Origin: Diplonema japonicum
Taxonomy: Eukaryota > Euglenozoa > Diplonemea > Diplonemida > Diplonemidae
Assembly (NCBI GenBank): GCA_964019335.1
Contig: OZ025657.1
Coordinates: 496,001 to 560,000, forward strand
Direction of reading: 5' to 3'
DNA: 64,000 bases
Numbering within the stretch: position 1 is the stretch's first letter; each line of letters starts with the position of its first letter. The translations under genes and the position numbers were made by a program. The notes beneath the pieces were generated by a model, which saw only the letters and a list, made by a program, of their open reading frames with translations, did no database searches and was not told the DNA's origin. This document shows positions 8,334 through 18,802 of the stretch, piece by piece.

Positions 8334-9799
8334 TTACACCGAAACTGGGGGACACGTATTCGTCCTCCTGCGCGTCTTGGCCGACACTGCGGAGACGCAT
8401 GAAACAAGCAACAAAGCACTCACGACGGCTATACCTTCAGGGGTGCGGACGAATTCAAGAGCCATGTCGAACTGTATATTTGAAAAAAGAAAGAACACAC
8501 CTCTCCCTTCGCTTGGTCCCTCTGCACCTTGGTATGCTTGATGTGGTGGATGTGGAGGAACTCACAGTTCGCTCCCTTCTCGCAAGAGTTTTCCGCAAAC
8601 TCTGGACATCTTTTGATCTCAACAGGCCGTTGCCTCCACTGCCCGTGGCACAACCGGCATCGAAGAACAAGCCAGCCTCGTTTAATACGGACATTGTCCC
8701 AGGAATTATGCGTGCAAGGACGTACCAACAGTACAACTCTGTCTTGAGGTTGTTGCTGTTCTTGTTGAGGGGGATCTGGTTCCTTTTTCAGAACAGGGCT
8801 CACAGGCGGTTCTGTTGAAAGCGTAGCAGGCATGATGATAACCTCGTTAATCCTACGCCCGTCCATTCTGTACTGGTACTCCTGCCGGGAGTGCGTGACG
8901 ATACCCTTTGTGTTCCTCACCGTGATGTGGAACTCCGCCATGACCACCGTGGGACTTGTTTCAGTGAAGCTAATAGCCTTCCATTGCACGGTCGACCCGA
9001 TACCCCAAACCACTTGAAGCATTTTGTTGTAGTAATCTACCACTTCCGGTATCCCCGACAGGTTCTTAATAACCCCCTGCGACGCTTTGTGGTGATCGCG
9101 GAAAATAACATCTTTTGTGCAGAACGCGTTAATCCATTCGCCTATCCACCCGTTGGCCATTGCTCTCGTCCATGTTTTCCATCCATGGTATATGAATGAT
9201 CTTGCGTCGTCAGGGAGTCCTCGTGATGCGGCAGTGTGTGCTTTTCGGAAGTCGGGCGCGGGTTTTGGGGTTGCGAACGTCCCCACAACGAAATCGTTAG
9301 TTGCCTCTCTCGGTATTTCCGTTCTGATCCTGGGTAACGGTTTAAACTCAATGTTGCGGATCTTGTTGTCACGAGAGAGTTGGAATGTGTCTACATGTCT
9401 AGTGGTTATCTTCTTACCGGTGGGGTGGGTTAGGGTTACGTCGTAATCAGCAACGACGCTGCCGTTCTCCTCGCCTGGTGTGAAGTTGTTGGGGCACCAT
9501 GACATTTTGCAGCCTACGCCCCATGCTTTGTTCAACAGCCTGTTGTAATAACTGCAGATCTGGTCCTTGCCCACGATGGGGTTTTCGGGATCGGCGAAAT
9601 GGTCGGCGAGCTTTACATTATCCTCGCACATGGCGTCGACCCACTCCTCCACCCAACCCCCCGCCATCGCCATTTGCCAGGACAGCCATCCTTCTCTTAT
9701 AAATTCCACACACGTGGTCTGTGAAGGATCCGTCCCCCTTGACAACCTGCATTGATCTATTGATGATTGGCGTGCCGGTTCGAATACATTTTCATCCAT
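8334..9799 (-). CDS. Two NTF2/SnoaL-like domains plus C-terminal CCCH zinc finger
   Basis: The ATG at 9799 (MDENVFEPARQ) is preferred over an upstream ATG that would add only a poly-Lys leader. Two related domains of about 120 residues follow, each beginning with the same helix (FIREGWLSWQMAMAGGWVEE; FIYHGWKTWTRAMANGWIGE) and continuing as an NTF2/SnoaL-like cone. After a Gln/Pro linker comes a Cys-rich module (CTHNSW...LRCRLCHGQW) and a CCCH finger C-x7-C-x5-C-x3-H (CPEFAENSCEKGANCEFLH), suggesting RNA binding. The frame then meets a 29-nt GT-AG intron (8472-8500); spliced, it continues FDMALEFVRTPEG to a stop at 8334. A further 48-nt in-frame intron inside the last exon is possible. It is the first of three CCCH genes in a row. 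Confidence 0.75.
8472..8500 (-). other. 29-nt GT-AG intron
   Basis: In the coding sense it begins GTGTGTTC, has a pyrimidine-rich middle and ends TACAG. Removing it replaces a phenylalanine-rich translation with a normal coding exon in the same phase. Confidence 0.55.
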
Positions 9800-12555
9800 T
9801 TTTTTTTTTGTGGGGTTCCTTTTTTTTTTTTTTTTACTTAGTGTTGTTGGGGTCATTTTCTTTTTTTTTGCTTGTTGACCATTGTGGGTTCAGGTGATGT
9901 GGAAAATGGACACTTTTTAAGGACCTTTTTTTTGGGGGGGTGAGCAAAGTCGACGAACATAGAAAGTAAGAAATGGGGAAAAGAAAGAGAAAAAAATGTT
10001 TGTATGGTACGTGATTTCTTTCCCCCCCATAATTCTTTGGGTTGGGCGACTGCGGGGGGGGGGGGGTAAAAATGTGAGCAGTTAATTGTGCAAAAAAAGG
10101 AAAAAAGAAGGGAACTAACGATACTGGGGGGGGTTGGTTTTTTTTTTTCTTTTACTATCTCTCCCCTCTTTCGAAGTGCGCCCCCTCCCCCCCCACCCCA
10201 TTTTTTTCTTTATTTTTTTTTGCTTTCTTATCGGAAGAAGGGGAAAAAAAAGGGCGAGCGAGGGGATTTCAACAAAAGAACGCCGGGAGTATCGCGAAAC
10301 AAAAATAAGAAAAATAAAAAAAAACTCTTTCCTTTTTTTTTTTTTACCCAATAGAGGGGTCTCACACGGGTAGTTGTTTTCTTTTTTTTTTTTCTTCTTT
10401 TTTTTTTAATTCTTCTTTTTGTTTCTTCGAGTTTTTCTCCCTTAGGATGAGGTAACAAGAAAGAAATGAACGGCAGACAAAAAAAAAACGGGAAAAAAAA
10501 AAAAGCAAAACAAAAAACCTGGTTGAGAAAAAGTAAAGAGGAGACAGAAGGAATAAAGAGAAATGGAAAGAAAGAAAAAAATGGGGAAGTCAACCGAAAG
10601 TGCTGATAGAGAGATGAAAAAAAAAAAAGAAATAGAATTTCCAAAGGTTGTGTGAACCCAATGTTTTGCCTCCCAAATGAGAATAGCAAAGAAAATATTT
10701 CTTCTTTTTTTTTTAATATGGCGATGGAAAAAAAAAAAGAGAAAAAAAAACAACTGAAATAGCAGTTAGTAGGAGTAAGAATGGATAGGGAAATGTCTAA
10801 AATTTTCAAAAAAAAATCCAAAAAAAAAGAAAAAAAGATTTTGAGTTTTTCAAAAATTTATCCTTTTTTGTCTTCTTGATGAATTTTTCTTTTTTCTAAA
10901 ATTAATCGGATGTTTAAAAAAAAAAAAAAATTAACTTTAAAAAAAATTATTTTAAGTATAACAATGAAAATTGATAAGTTCGTAAGTAAGTGCGCGGGGG
11001 AAAAAAAAAAAAAAACTAGTTTGGCGCTCCATTTGTTTGTGCGCACGAGCTAATAAAATAGCTCATTACGCTGCCATCAACTAGTTTTTAGTCTCGACAA
11101 TAATATTGTTAAAACAAAAAAAAAAGAAGAAAAAAAATGAGGGGGTGAAAATGCGCTTTGGTTCCCCTTCAAAAATCGAGAAATTTGAAGAAATGGAAAA
11201 AAAAAAATTGAAATTTCGGTTTCTCCCCATCGGGACAGGGGGAAATAAAATAAAATTTAGGAGAACAAAAAAAAATGTTGTGTGAAGAAGAACAAGGAAA
11301 TCGATTTAAAAAAAAAAAAAGGAATATATACCGGTGGCATAGAGCCCCGAAATTAAGAACTTCGAGAAAAGAAAAAAAAAATAAGTTTTTTTTTTTTTTT
11401 TTCTTGCCGCGCGCACACGCAACTTTCTGGAAAAAGGCAGGTGCAGCCACCTTCAAGCAGCAACAATAAAAAAAGTGACATCTCACTTCCCCCCACCCCA
11501 CCCCCCCCACCCCTTGTTGTCGAGGTACGCAAAAGTATAAAAGGGGGGGTGAGGTGAAAAGAAAAAGAAGAGGGGAAAGCCAAAACAAAACAGATGCAAA
11601 AAAAAAAAAAAAAAAAAAATGATTTTGCTTTTCTTGTGTTTTCTTTTTTTTTTAAAAGTTCAAATTGTGTATCTGTGAGCAGCTTTGAGGTGCACAGTGA
11701 CCAGGCGAAAAAAGAGAAAAGAAAAAAAAGAATTGATGTACAGTCTGGGATTGGGAATTGAGGAGAAAAAAAAAATAATGATTTCTTTTTTTGTTCAAAG
11801 CCAGGTTCTATACAAAAGAGGGGAGGGGAAGATTAATGAAAATGAAGGCGGTTTTATCTGTCAAAAAAAAAATGAAGAGCAAAAAAAAAAAAAAGAAGAA
11901 AGAGCGGGGATATAAAAAAAAAGGGGGGGCTTTAAAAAAGTTATGAAAAAAACAACATAAAAAAGAGAATGAGCACAATACCTTCAACCGCCACCGCCCA
12001 GGAGTACCATGGTGGATCGGGGGAGAAACAAAAGGTGCACTCATTTCAACTTTTCTCATTATTTCCTTCTTTTTCTTTTTTTCTTTCCCCCCCTTTTCTT
12101 TTTGTCCCCCCCCCCTCTTCTTTTCTTCCATTCTTCCTCTTCAGTTTTCTATTTAAAATTTAAATTCTTTATGAAGATGGAAAAAAAAAAAATACCTGCA
12201 GTAATGCCACCCGCGTTAAAAGGGGGAGGGGGGAACTTTAAATGAACCACCATATAAAATGAGGGGAAAATAGTTTCTAAAACCTTTTCTTCGCCAATAA
12301 AAAAAAAAACTGGTGTCCAAGAAGGGGAATATAAAAAAAAAAAATAAAAAAAAATTGAAACAAAGATTTCTAAAGTCACGGTACTTACACTATTCATTCT
12401 TTAAAAAAAACTTCCAAAAAAAAAAAATTCTTTTGATGAGCGCAGAACTTAGCGGCACTCTTCCTTTTATAAATATCGCCCGTGCTTTCATTGGTTCCCT
12501 TTTTTTTGGGGGGGGGAGAGGAGTGGGGAGCAACAATAAAAAGAAAATAAATAAA
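9800..12555. other. Long homopolymer-rich spacer
   Basis: About 2.7 kb without a supportable gene. It is a mosaic of A, T and G runs and purine/pyrimidine blocks; open frames translate to poly-Phe, poly-Lys or Leu/Phe mixtures. Near 11012-11090 a pair of inverted AAAAACTAGTT motifs about 80 bp apart may be the ends of a tiny inverted-repeat element. Confidence 0.6.
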
Positions 12556-14064
12556 TTAGCAATCCATCGCATCCTCTTTAACAAGAGCAAGCAACCGCCG
12601 GGCTGCAGCCTCGATGGCAGCTGCAGTAGGAGTCAGCTCCTCAGTCGGGTCCGTGGTTTTCCCTGCCCACAGGTTCTGGAGAAGAGTCTTCATCGATATA
12701 TTGCAAGGTTCGGCGATGGCATCAGCAAGGCTGTTGAGGGACTGGACAACAATCTGGTCAGGCGAAGCGGGATCAGTACCTTCAGGCAGCTGCTCCCCAA
12801 GGATCCTGTTCCTGTGCTGGATGAGGTCTTCCGACACAAGTCCATGAAACAAGCTCCTTGTCCCCCCCACGCTGTTCTGCACCAGCCTCTCGTGGATCCC
12901 ATTGAAGCTCGTCTTGCAGCACTCCACCTCAATGCCCCCCGCAGTGTTCATGTCACACATGATGTCATGGATAACCACCTCATCCGACTCCGCCTCCTTA
13001 AGAGGAAAAGGTGTGTCCTGAACACAAACCTCATGCTTCCTGAAGTCGAAGTTCGAGTAAAACCTGAAGAACTCCGTGACGACCCACTGGAGGTTGTAGA
13101 AGGAAGGGTGGGTCCTGCTGTGTTCGAGGAATGCGAGGGACATGATAAGGAGGGCCTTCTCGGGGATGGCACAGGCGTTGCTGGAGCTCCTGAGGAGAGC
13201 GATGATGACGGGGACGATGGCGCGCTGTGTCTTGTACTTGTTGAGGGCCATCTGCATGACGGAGACCTCCTTCCGCTCGGGACAGGACCCGCTTCGGAAG
13301 GTGATGTTCACCTTGAAGTAGGACGATGCCCACCGCCCGTTCACAACAGCCATCTGGCAGGAGTCGAATGTCACGAAGGGCTGGTCCCCGCGCATGTGGA
13401 TGCAGGTCATCACCCCCACTGTCGACAGCACCGTCGCCAAGCGGGTCTGGTACTCCCCTGGGTACGCATCCACGCCCCCCTCCACAACGAGGTCCAGGTC
13501 CGTGTCGAAGGCGTCCAGGTTCACAGCGCACTGGCCCGTCACCTTCGTCGTCGCCTCTCGCTCGATGTTCTCCATCACGAAGTGTTGTATCAAGTCCCTC
13601 ATCGCCATCCTCTGCGAGCGCTGCAGGTTGTTGGGTGCCATGAAGGAGCCCAGCGCCTCGACTTCGCTGCAGTCCCTCACGCCATGCATCCAAGGCTTGT
13701 CCTCTTCGCTTTTGTCATCGTCGGTGATAAGGATCCTGAGCTCCGCCTCGCCGTGTGCGAAGGGGCAACGCCTTCTTCTGCAGCGGTTCTCCTGCCACAG
13801 CTTGCAGAGCTTTGTCTTCCTGCGGCCCCTCGTTGTCTGCACGATGGGGTCCACTACTTCCATCACTGTGGGGTCCTTTGCCTTCACGAGCTCCTCGCAT
13901 GCAAGGCACGTTTCGACAGGTTGCTGCGCAGGGGCAACAACAGCCTCGCACCTCCCGTCACTGCACGGCACCTCCTCGATCGGGGCGGGCTCCTCGAGAG
14001 GCCTGGCAGGTTGCCACGGCATCTCAGGCAAGAAGCCATACGCGGGAGCGGCCATAGACGGCAT
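12556..14064 (-). CDS. CCCH zinc-finger nucleotidyltransferase (non-canonical poly(A)/(U) polymerase-like), paralog A
   Basis: A 502-residue protein. A TTP-like finger at 87-104 (KTKLCKLWQENRC then RRRRCPFAHG; C-x7-C-x4-C-x3-H) precedes a nucleotidyltransferase core. FDTDLDLVV (about 186-194) resembles the metal-binding D-x-D of TRF4/TUTase enzymes, and residues about 320-395 (LQWVVTEFFRFYSNFD) match the PAP-associated domain (LL..FF.FY..FD). The usual G-S helical turn reads T-G-Q, and the strand expected to give the third carboxylate reads FKVNITF, with Asn at about 253. If that alignment holds, activity may be lost or altered. An RNA-tailing or RNA-binding role is inferred. The middle is nucleotide-identical to paralog B; N- and C-terminal parts are divergent. 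The C-terminal 90 residues are absent from B. Confidence 0.75.
   Translation of the reverse strand: MPSMAAPAYGFLPEMPWQPARPLEEPAPIEEVPCSDGRCEAVVAPAQQPVETCLACEELVKAKDPTVMEVVDPIVQTTRGRRKTKLCKLWQENRCRRRRCPFAHGEAELRILITDDDKSEEDKPWMHGVRDCSEVEALGSFMAPNNLQRSQRMAMRDLIQHFVMENIEREATTKVTGQCAVNLDAFDTDLDLVVEGGVDAYPGEYQTRLATVLSTVGVMTCIHMRGDQPFVTFDSCQMAVVNGRWASSYFKVNITFRSGSCPERKEVSVMQMALNKYKTQRAIVPVIIALLRSSSNACAIPEKALLIMSLAFLEHSRTHPSFYNLQWVVTEFFRFYSNFDFRKHEVCVQDTPFPLKEAESDEVVIHDIMCDMNTAGGIEVECCKTSFNGIHERLVQNSVGGTRSLFHGLVSEDLIQHRNRILGEQLPEGTDPASPDQIVVQSLNSLADAIAEPCNISMKTLLQNLWAGKTTDPTEELTPTAAAIEAAARRLLALVKEDAMDC
12976..13843 (-). repeat. Gene-conversion tract shared with paralog B
   Basis: Bases 12976-13645 are identical by eye to 16686-17355 (670 bp, no difference seen), and 13741-13843 are identical to 17451-17553, both at the same offset of 3710. 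The 95 bp between the blocks (13646-13740) has diverged strongly, as have both flanks. Confidence 0.85.
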
Positions 14065-16129
14065 CTTGTGATGTGTGGTGCCTGACTGGGTACATGAGTA
14101 AGATGGATTAGGGAGAAAAGAAAAAAAGAAACCTTAAAAGGAAAAGAGGAACAACATAGCATAAGGGAACACAAAAAAAAAAAAAGATTTTCGGGGGAGA
14201 ATGAAAGCTTCGTGTCCTACCCCCTCGAGCCCAAGGTTTGCGCTGCAAAAAAAAGGAAAAGAAAAGAGAAAAAAAAAGACCTTGCCCAAACAACAGTGCG
14301 AATGAGAAGGGTAAAAAAAAAAAAAAAAAAAGTTGTCTCGATTTTAGTGGTGCCATGCAGTATGTGACACAGCGGCCACCCTTGTGAAACTTCGCCCCGA
14401 AGCCTCCCAAGTCCCCTGTGGTCCCGTAGAAAGTAAAAGTGGAGAGGTAAAGAAAGCTTGGAAATTGAAATAGGGAGAGGGGCCACAGAAGCAATTAAAC
14501 ACCAACTGGAGAGTTGTGGGAGGCTTGCTTCACTGGCACGATGCCGCGGGGAGGCTACTTGCCTGACCTGGTGAAGCCACCTCCTTGTTCGATGTAATGG
14601 GATAAGGGACTCTCCGTTGAGGGCGATGCTAACTGGCGCCACGCGTAGGGTGGGCTCTCCACCCCCGTCCAGGTTTCCCCACGTGTACGGCTTTAGAACG
14701 AGAGTTTCCCTTTCGCTTGTGTTTCTCCAAACCACAATTACCAGGAACCACCACAGGGAGGTTGGAAACATTGGTCCCCAAAAAAAAAAAATGAATAAAA
14801 AGAAGAAAGTTATCGAGGAAGGAAGAAGAAAAAAAAGGGGGAGGAAGTGAGTCCAGGGGGTTTTTTTTTTCTTATTATTGTTCCTTTTGGTTTCCATTTA
14901 CCCCCCTTTTTTTTTTCCCTGGGTCGGAAACATAGCTCTCCTCTTTAATTTCTTCTCCTTCTTCCTTCTTCATTTTCGTGCGTTCATTTTTTCTTTTCCG
15001 CGGGGGGGGGGGGGGGGGGGAGAAGACTGAGTTAAAAGGGGAGGGGGAAAAATGCGAGCAAGAAAACTACGGCCCTTGTTAGGACAGGCAGTTCAAAGCA
15101 AGCAGGGTGAAATTTGGGACCTCACAACAGAAACCTGTTCTTGAGACCCAAAGACCAAGCACCACCGGTTCCCCCCGGCGGCGGGATGGACGGAAGGGGG
15201 AAACAAGATGCTTGAATGCAGTGCCAAAAAGCGACCCCTAGATTTCTTCCATGCCCACCAATGAGGCCTCCGGTGTACAGGGTGGGCAATAATAAGGGAA
15301 CAGGAGATTTTTTTTTTTTTTTTTTTTTTTTGGTTGCATTAAAGCCTTGCGACCCCCATCCCATCCAAAGGAGAGGGAGAATAATAAAAAAAATATAAAA
15401 AAAAAGGGACATCGGAAACTTTTTTTTATGAACGGGGATTCATTTTATTCTATTCTTTTTTTTTTTTTTTTTTTTTTTTTCCTCTTGTGCCTCCCCCCTC
15501 TTTTATTTTAAATCTAAAACGCGTTATTTCCCTAAAGTGTCCCAAGCTATAACTTAGAGAGATGAAACGAGAAAGAGAAGTATAAAAAAAGGGGGGGGAG
15601 AACAAACCCCTATTCCAGCTTATCTAGTACATGACTTTTCGAGCAAGGTGAACATGGATAAAAACAAGGAATGGAAACTTTAACTTTTTTTTTTTTCCAA
15701 AAAACCCAGCTGGTGTGGGGCATTCCCAAAAAGGAGGGAAAGCGGCCCATCACCTGGCGTGTGCTAGGAAAAAAAGGAATAAGACCGGTATTTTTTCTTG
15801 TGGGTATTAATTAATAGTGAATGGACCCGCCCTTTTTGTTGCAATAAATGTAGGGGGGGGGGGGGGGGGGGAAGAGAGAAGGGGGAAACAGAACTGAACT
15901 AAGGCAAAATAAAAAAATAAAAATCGGCAGGCACATTTCCTTTGCACGGGAGCAAGGGAGGCATTTAGGAGAGAAAAAAAAAAGGTGATGGGTTTAAAAG
16001 GGGGTATATGAAAAAAAAAAAGTAAAGACTACAACCCTGTGACAACAAGGAAGCGATTAAGACAATCAAATAAAAAAAATGGAAGTAAAATCCTACAAGG
16101 AGCCGAGACCCCCCTTTGCAATATCTGAT

Positions 16130-16160
<31 letters not shown>

Positions 16161-16437
16161 ACATTTAAGGGTACCTGCGGTATGTGGCAGGACGCCTGAA
16201 AAAACAAAAAGCAATAAATTTTGCCGTGGGGTTGGGAAACGGGTTTTTGACTAAAAGGAACCCTTTTTTTTGTTTTGTTTTGTTTTGTTTTGTTGTGTTT
16301 CTCTTGTATTTTTTGTTTTGCTTTTTTTTTTTTTTTTTTTTTTTGTTTTGCTTTTTTTTTTTGTTTTTTCTCCTTGTCCACACACTTACTCCCAACCCTC
16401 AAGAAATGGCCTGCCGAGGGGAGGAAGAATGAAAGAT

Positions 16438-16484
<47 letters not shown>

Positions 16485-16493
16485 CGTGAAAGA
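14065..16493. other. Spacer with one or two unassigned complex patches
   Basis: Mostly homopolymers (G20 at 15001, T29 near 15309, T43 at 16442). Two patches have ordinary complexity. 14340-14790 has an open minus-strand frame of about 150 codons (LVLKPYTWGNLDGGGEP, SIALNGESLIPLHRTRRWLH). 15120-15290 has a minus frame with LYTGGLIGGHGRNLGVAFWH. I cannot assign either to a family. They could be exons, pseudogenes or old repeats. Confidence 0.4.
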
Positions 16494-17699
16494 TCACTCC
16501 TGGAACTCGCCGAGGAAGTAGTTCCTCTGATTCACCAGCTCATCAGACACAAGCCCGTGGAACAAACACTTATCACTAGCACTGTTTTGAGCCAGTTTGT
16601 TATAGATAACTGTGAAAGTTTTCTTGCACTTCGCCACCTCGTGCCCCGGTGCCATAATGACCCGGTCCATGAACCCCCTTATAATCACCTCATCCGACTC
16701 CGCCTCCTTAAGAGGAAAAGGTGTGTCCTGAACACAAACCTCATGCTTCCTGAAGTCGAAGTTCGAGTAAAACCTGAAGAACTCCGTGACGACCCACTGG
16801 AGGTTGTAGAAGGAAGGGTGGGTCCTGCTGTGTTCGAGGAATGCGAGGGACATGATAAGGAGGGCCTTCTCGGGGATGGCACAGGCGTTGCTGGAGCTCC
16901 TGAGGAGAGCGATGATGACGGGGACGATGGCGCGCTGTGTCTTGTACTTGTTGAGGGCCATCTGCATGACGGAGACCTCCTTCCGCTCGGGACAGGACCC
17001 GCTTCGGAAGGTGATGTTCACCTTGAAGTAGGACGATGCCCACCGCCCGTTCACAACAGCCATCTGGCAGGAGTCGAATGTCACGAAGGGCTGGTCCCCG
17101 CGCATGTGGATGCAGGTCATCACCCCCACTGTCGACAGCACCGTCGCCAAGCGGGTCTGGTACTCCCCTGGGTACGCATCCACGCCCCCCTCCACAACGA
17201 GGTCCAGGTCCGTGTCGAAGGCGTCCAGGTTCACAGCGCACTGGCCCGTCACCTTCGTCGTCGCCTCTCGCTCGATGTTCTCCATCACGAAGTGTTGTAT
17301 CAAGTCCCTCATCGCCATCCTCTGCGAGCGCTGCAGGTTGTTGGGTGCCATGAAGTTAGCAAGGGCGTTCACCTCCGTCGTCTCCTCGTCCACGTCCTTC
17401 ATCCAAGGCTTCTCTTCGCCCTGCTTGTCGTCTGCAATCATCACACGAATCTCCGCCTCGCCGTGTGCGAAGGGGCAACGCCTTCTTCTGCAGCGGTTCT
17501 CCTGCCACAGCTTGCAGAGCTTTGTCTTCCTGCGGCCCCTCGTTGTCTGCACGGGAGGCGGGGCATAGGGCGGACACGGCGCTGCTAAACAGATATCAAT
17601 CGGTACCCCCATCACAGGCTCGGGCATCACGGGCTCCGTCATTGCAATAGTATCATTATCCCAAGGGCCTACAGGCGCGGGGACAGCCATGCAAGGCAT
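16494..17699 (-). CDS. CCCH zinc-finger nucleotidyltransferase-like protein, paralog B
   Basis: A 401-residue paralog of the gene 2.4 kb upstream in the transcription sense's other direction (12556-14064). It has the same CCCH finger, the same FDTDLDLVV motif, the same Asn in the third-carboxylate strand and the same PAP-associated segment, because this core is nucleotide-identical to A. The N-terminal 70 residues (MPCMAVPAPVGPWDNDTIAM...), the segment after the finger (IRVMIADDKQGEEKPWMKDV) and everything after PLKEAESDEV differ. Only scattered residues such as LFHGLVS-(D/E)-(E/D)-L match near the C-terminus. It stops about 90 residues earlier than A. An RNA-related role is inferred from the finger plus nucleotidyltransferase fold; catalytic competence is uncertain. 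Confidence 0.75.
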   Translation of the reverse strand: MPCMAVPAPVGPWDNDTIAMTEPVMPEPVMGVPIDICLAAPCPPYAPPPVQTTRGRRKTKLCKLWQENRCRRRRCPFAHGEAEIRVMIADDKQGEEKPWMKDVDEETTEVNALANFMAPNNLQRSQRMAMRDLIQHFVMENIEREATTKVTGQCAVNLDAFDTDLDLVVEGGVDAYPGEYQTRLATVLSTVGVMTCIHMRGDQPFVTFDSCQMAVVNGRWASSYFKVNITFRSGSCPERKEVSVMQMALNKYKTQRAIVPVIIALLRSSSNACAIPEKALLIMSLAFLEHSRTHPSFYNLQWVVTEFFRFYSNFDFRKHEVCVQDTPFPLKEAESDEVIIRGFMDRVIMAPGHEVAKCKKTFTVIYNKLAQNSASDKCLFHGLVSDELVNQRNYFLGEFQE

Positions 17700-18409
17700 T
17701 TTTTTATTTTTTTATATAAAAAAAGGGGGGTATCAGTGACCCGGTAACCTATATTTTTTTTTATACTAATAAAATAAAGTAACCCGAGTGTAAAGACAGT
17801 GAGGCTGGAGGGGGAGGGCAACAACTGCAAAGGACTTTGGGGGGAAAAAAGGGGGCTGAGGAGGGGCTAATTGCAGAGAAACCTTCTATTTTCTTTCTCC
17901 CTACCCCCTCCCCCTCACCCTTTCTTCGTGCCTTTTCATAAGACGCAAAAGTAAAATAAAAGATGGGGTACGAGGGGGGTAGGGTTGGACAACAGAGAAT
18001 GGGGAGTGGCGGGAAGGAGAAAAATAAAAAAAGGGAGGTGTGCTTTGGGGGAAACAATTGAACAACAAGGGGATAACTGTTACAAAGGTGGTGAGACTCC
18101 CTTTTCTTTTCGGTGGTAATCCTCGCCCTCCTCTCCAGTTTTCTTTTTTTTTTTTAACTTCTCTTGGAAAAAAAAAAACGAAAAAAAAAAAAAAAAAAAA
18201 ACTTACAATGGGAAATCGGAACTCTCGTACCGCGAAGAGTAGAGGCAAAGAGACTAGACTGGAGAGCTTCTAGAGGGGGGGGAGAAAAAAAAAGAAGAAA
18301 AAAGAGGGGCCACACCCTTGTGGTGGTGCATCTAAAGGAAGGGAAGAATGAAGGGGAGAGAAAAAGAAGAAAAAATGGCAAGTTTTTTTTTTTATTTTTT
18401 TTTATATGT
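17700..18409. other. Low-complexity spacer
   Basis: Alternating purine and pyrimidine blocks with A, T and G runs. No coding segment is recognised. Confidence 0.6.
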
Positions 18410-18487
18410 TTACTTCAGTTTTCCTCCAGCTTGCAGCTGGCCGACCCCTAGGGCCTCGTCGTTTCCTTTGATATGGATGGGCTCCTG

Positions 18488-18523
<36 letters not shown>

Positions 18524-18802
18524 CCATCCATACATCATTGAACAAGAAGTCCATCAGGTCGTCGATTTTGACCTTCCCGTTGCTAGAGAGGTATGTCAGC
18601 TCACACATCAGTGCATCCACCTCTTCTTTCTTCAAAGGTTCACCAAGGCAGCAAAAGATACCCTTAAAAAAAGTTTCTTTTTTAAAACGTGACAAGTAGT
18701 ACATACGTTCAACTCACCCACGGACAACACCCCTTCGCTCCTATCGTCGAAGGCACAGAACGCACCGTACGCTGTTTCCCTGGACGGCTCCTTCTCAACC
18801 AT
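18410..18802 (-). CDS. Small EF-hand/calmodulin-like protein, three exons
   Basis: Read as join(18410..18484, 18534..18662, 18722..18802), giving 94 residues. Exon 1 starts at the ATG after an A-run (MVEKEPSRETAYGAFCAFDD), exon 2 begins GIFCCLGEPLKKEEVDALMC and ends MDFLFND, and exon 3 is EPIHIKGNDEALGVGQ to the stop. The pattern AF..FDD....G.LS....LGE.L...EVD.L.......GKV.IDDL..FL is that of a calmodulin or myosin-light-chain lobe, but the Ca-binding loops lack the standard acidic set, so calcium binding is doubtful. The introns are 59 nt (18663-18721) and 49 nt (18485-18533); the second contains a T/A run of over 30. All three junctions stay in phase, which supports the model. Confidence 0.6.

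Noticed and set aside
10228-10821. 197-codon Phe/Leu-rich frame and similar frames in spacers
   Set aside because: They are translations of homopolymer runs without any domain or balanced composition.
12313-14085. 590-codon plus-strand open frame, and its twin at 16275-17588
   Set aside because: They are antisense shadows of the CCCH-nucleotidyltransferase genes; the minus-strand translation shows a real finger and nucleotidyltransferase fold, the plus strand shows none.
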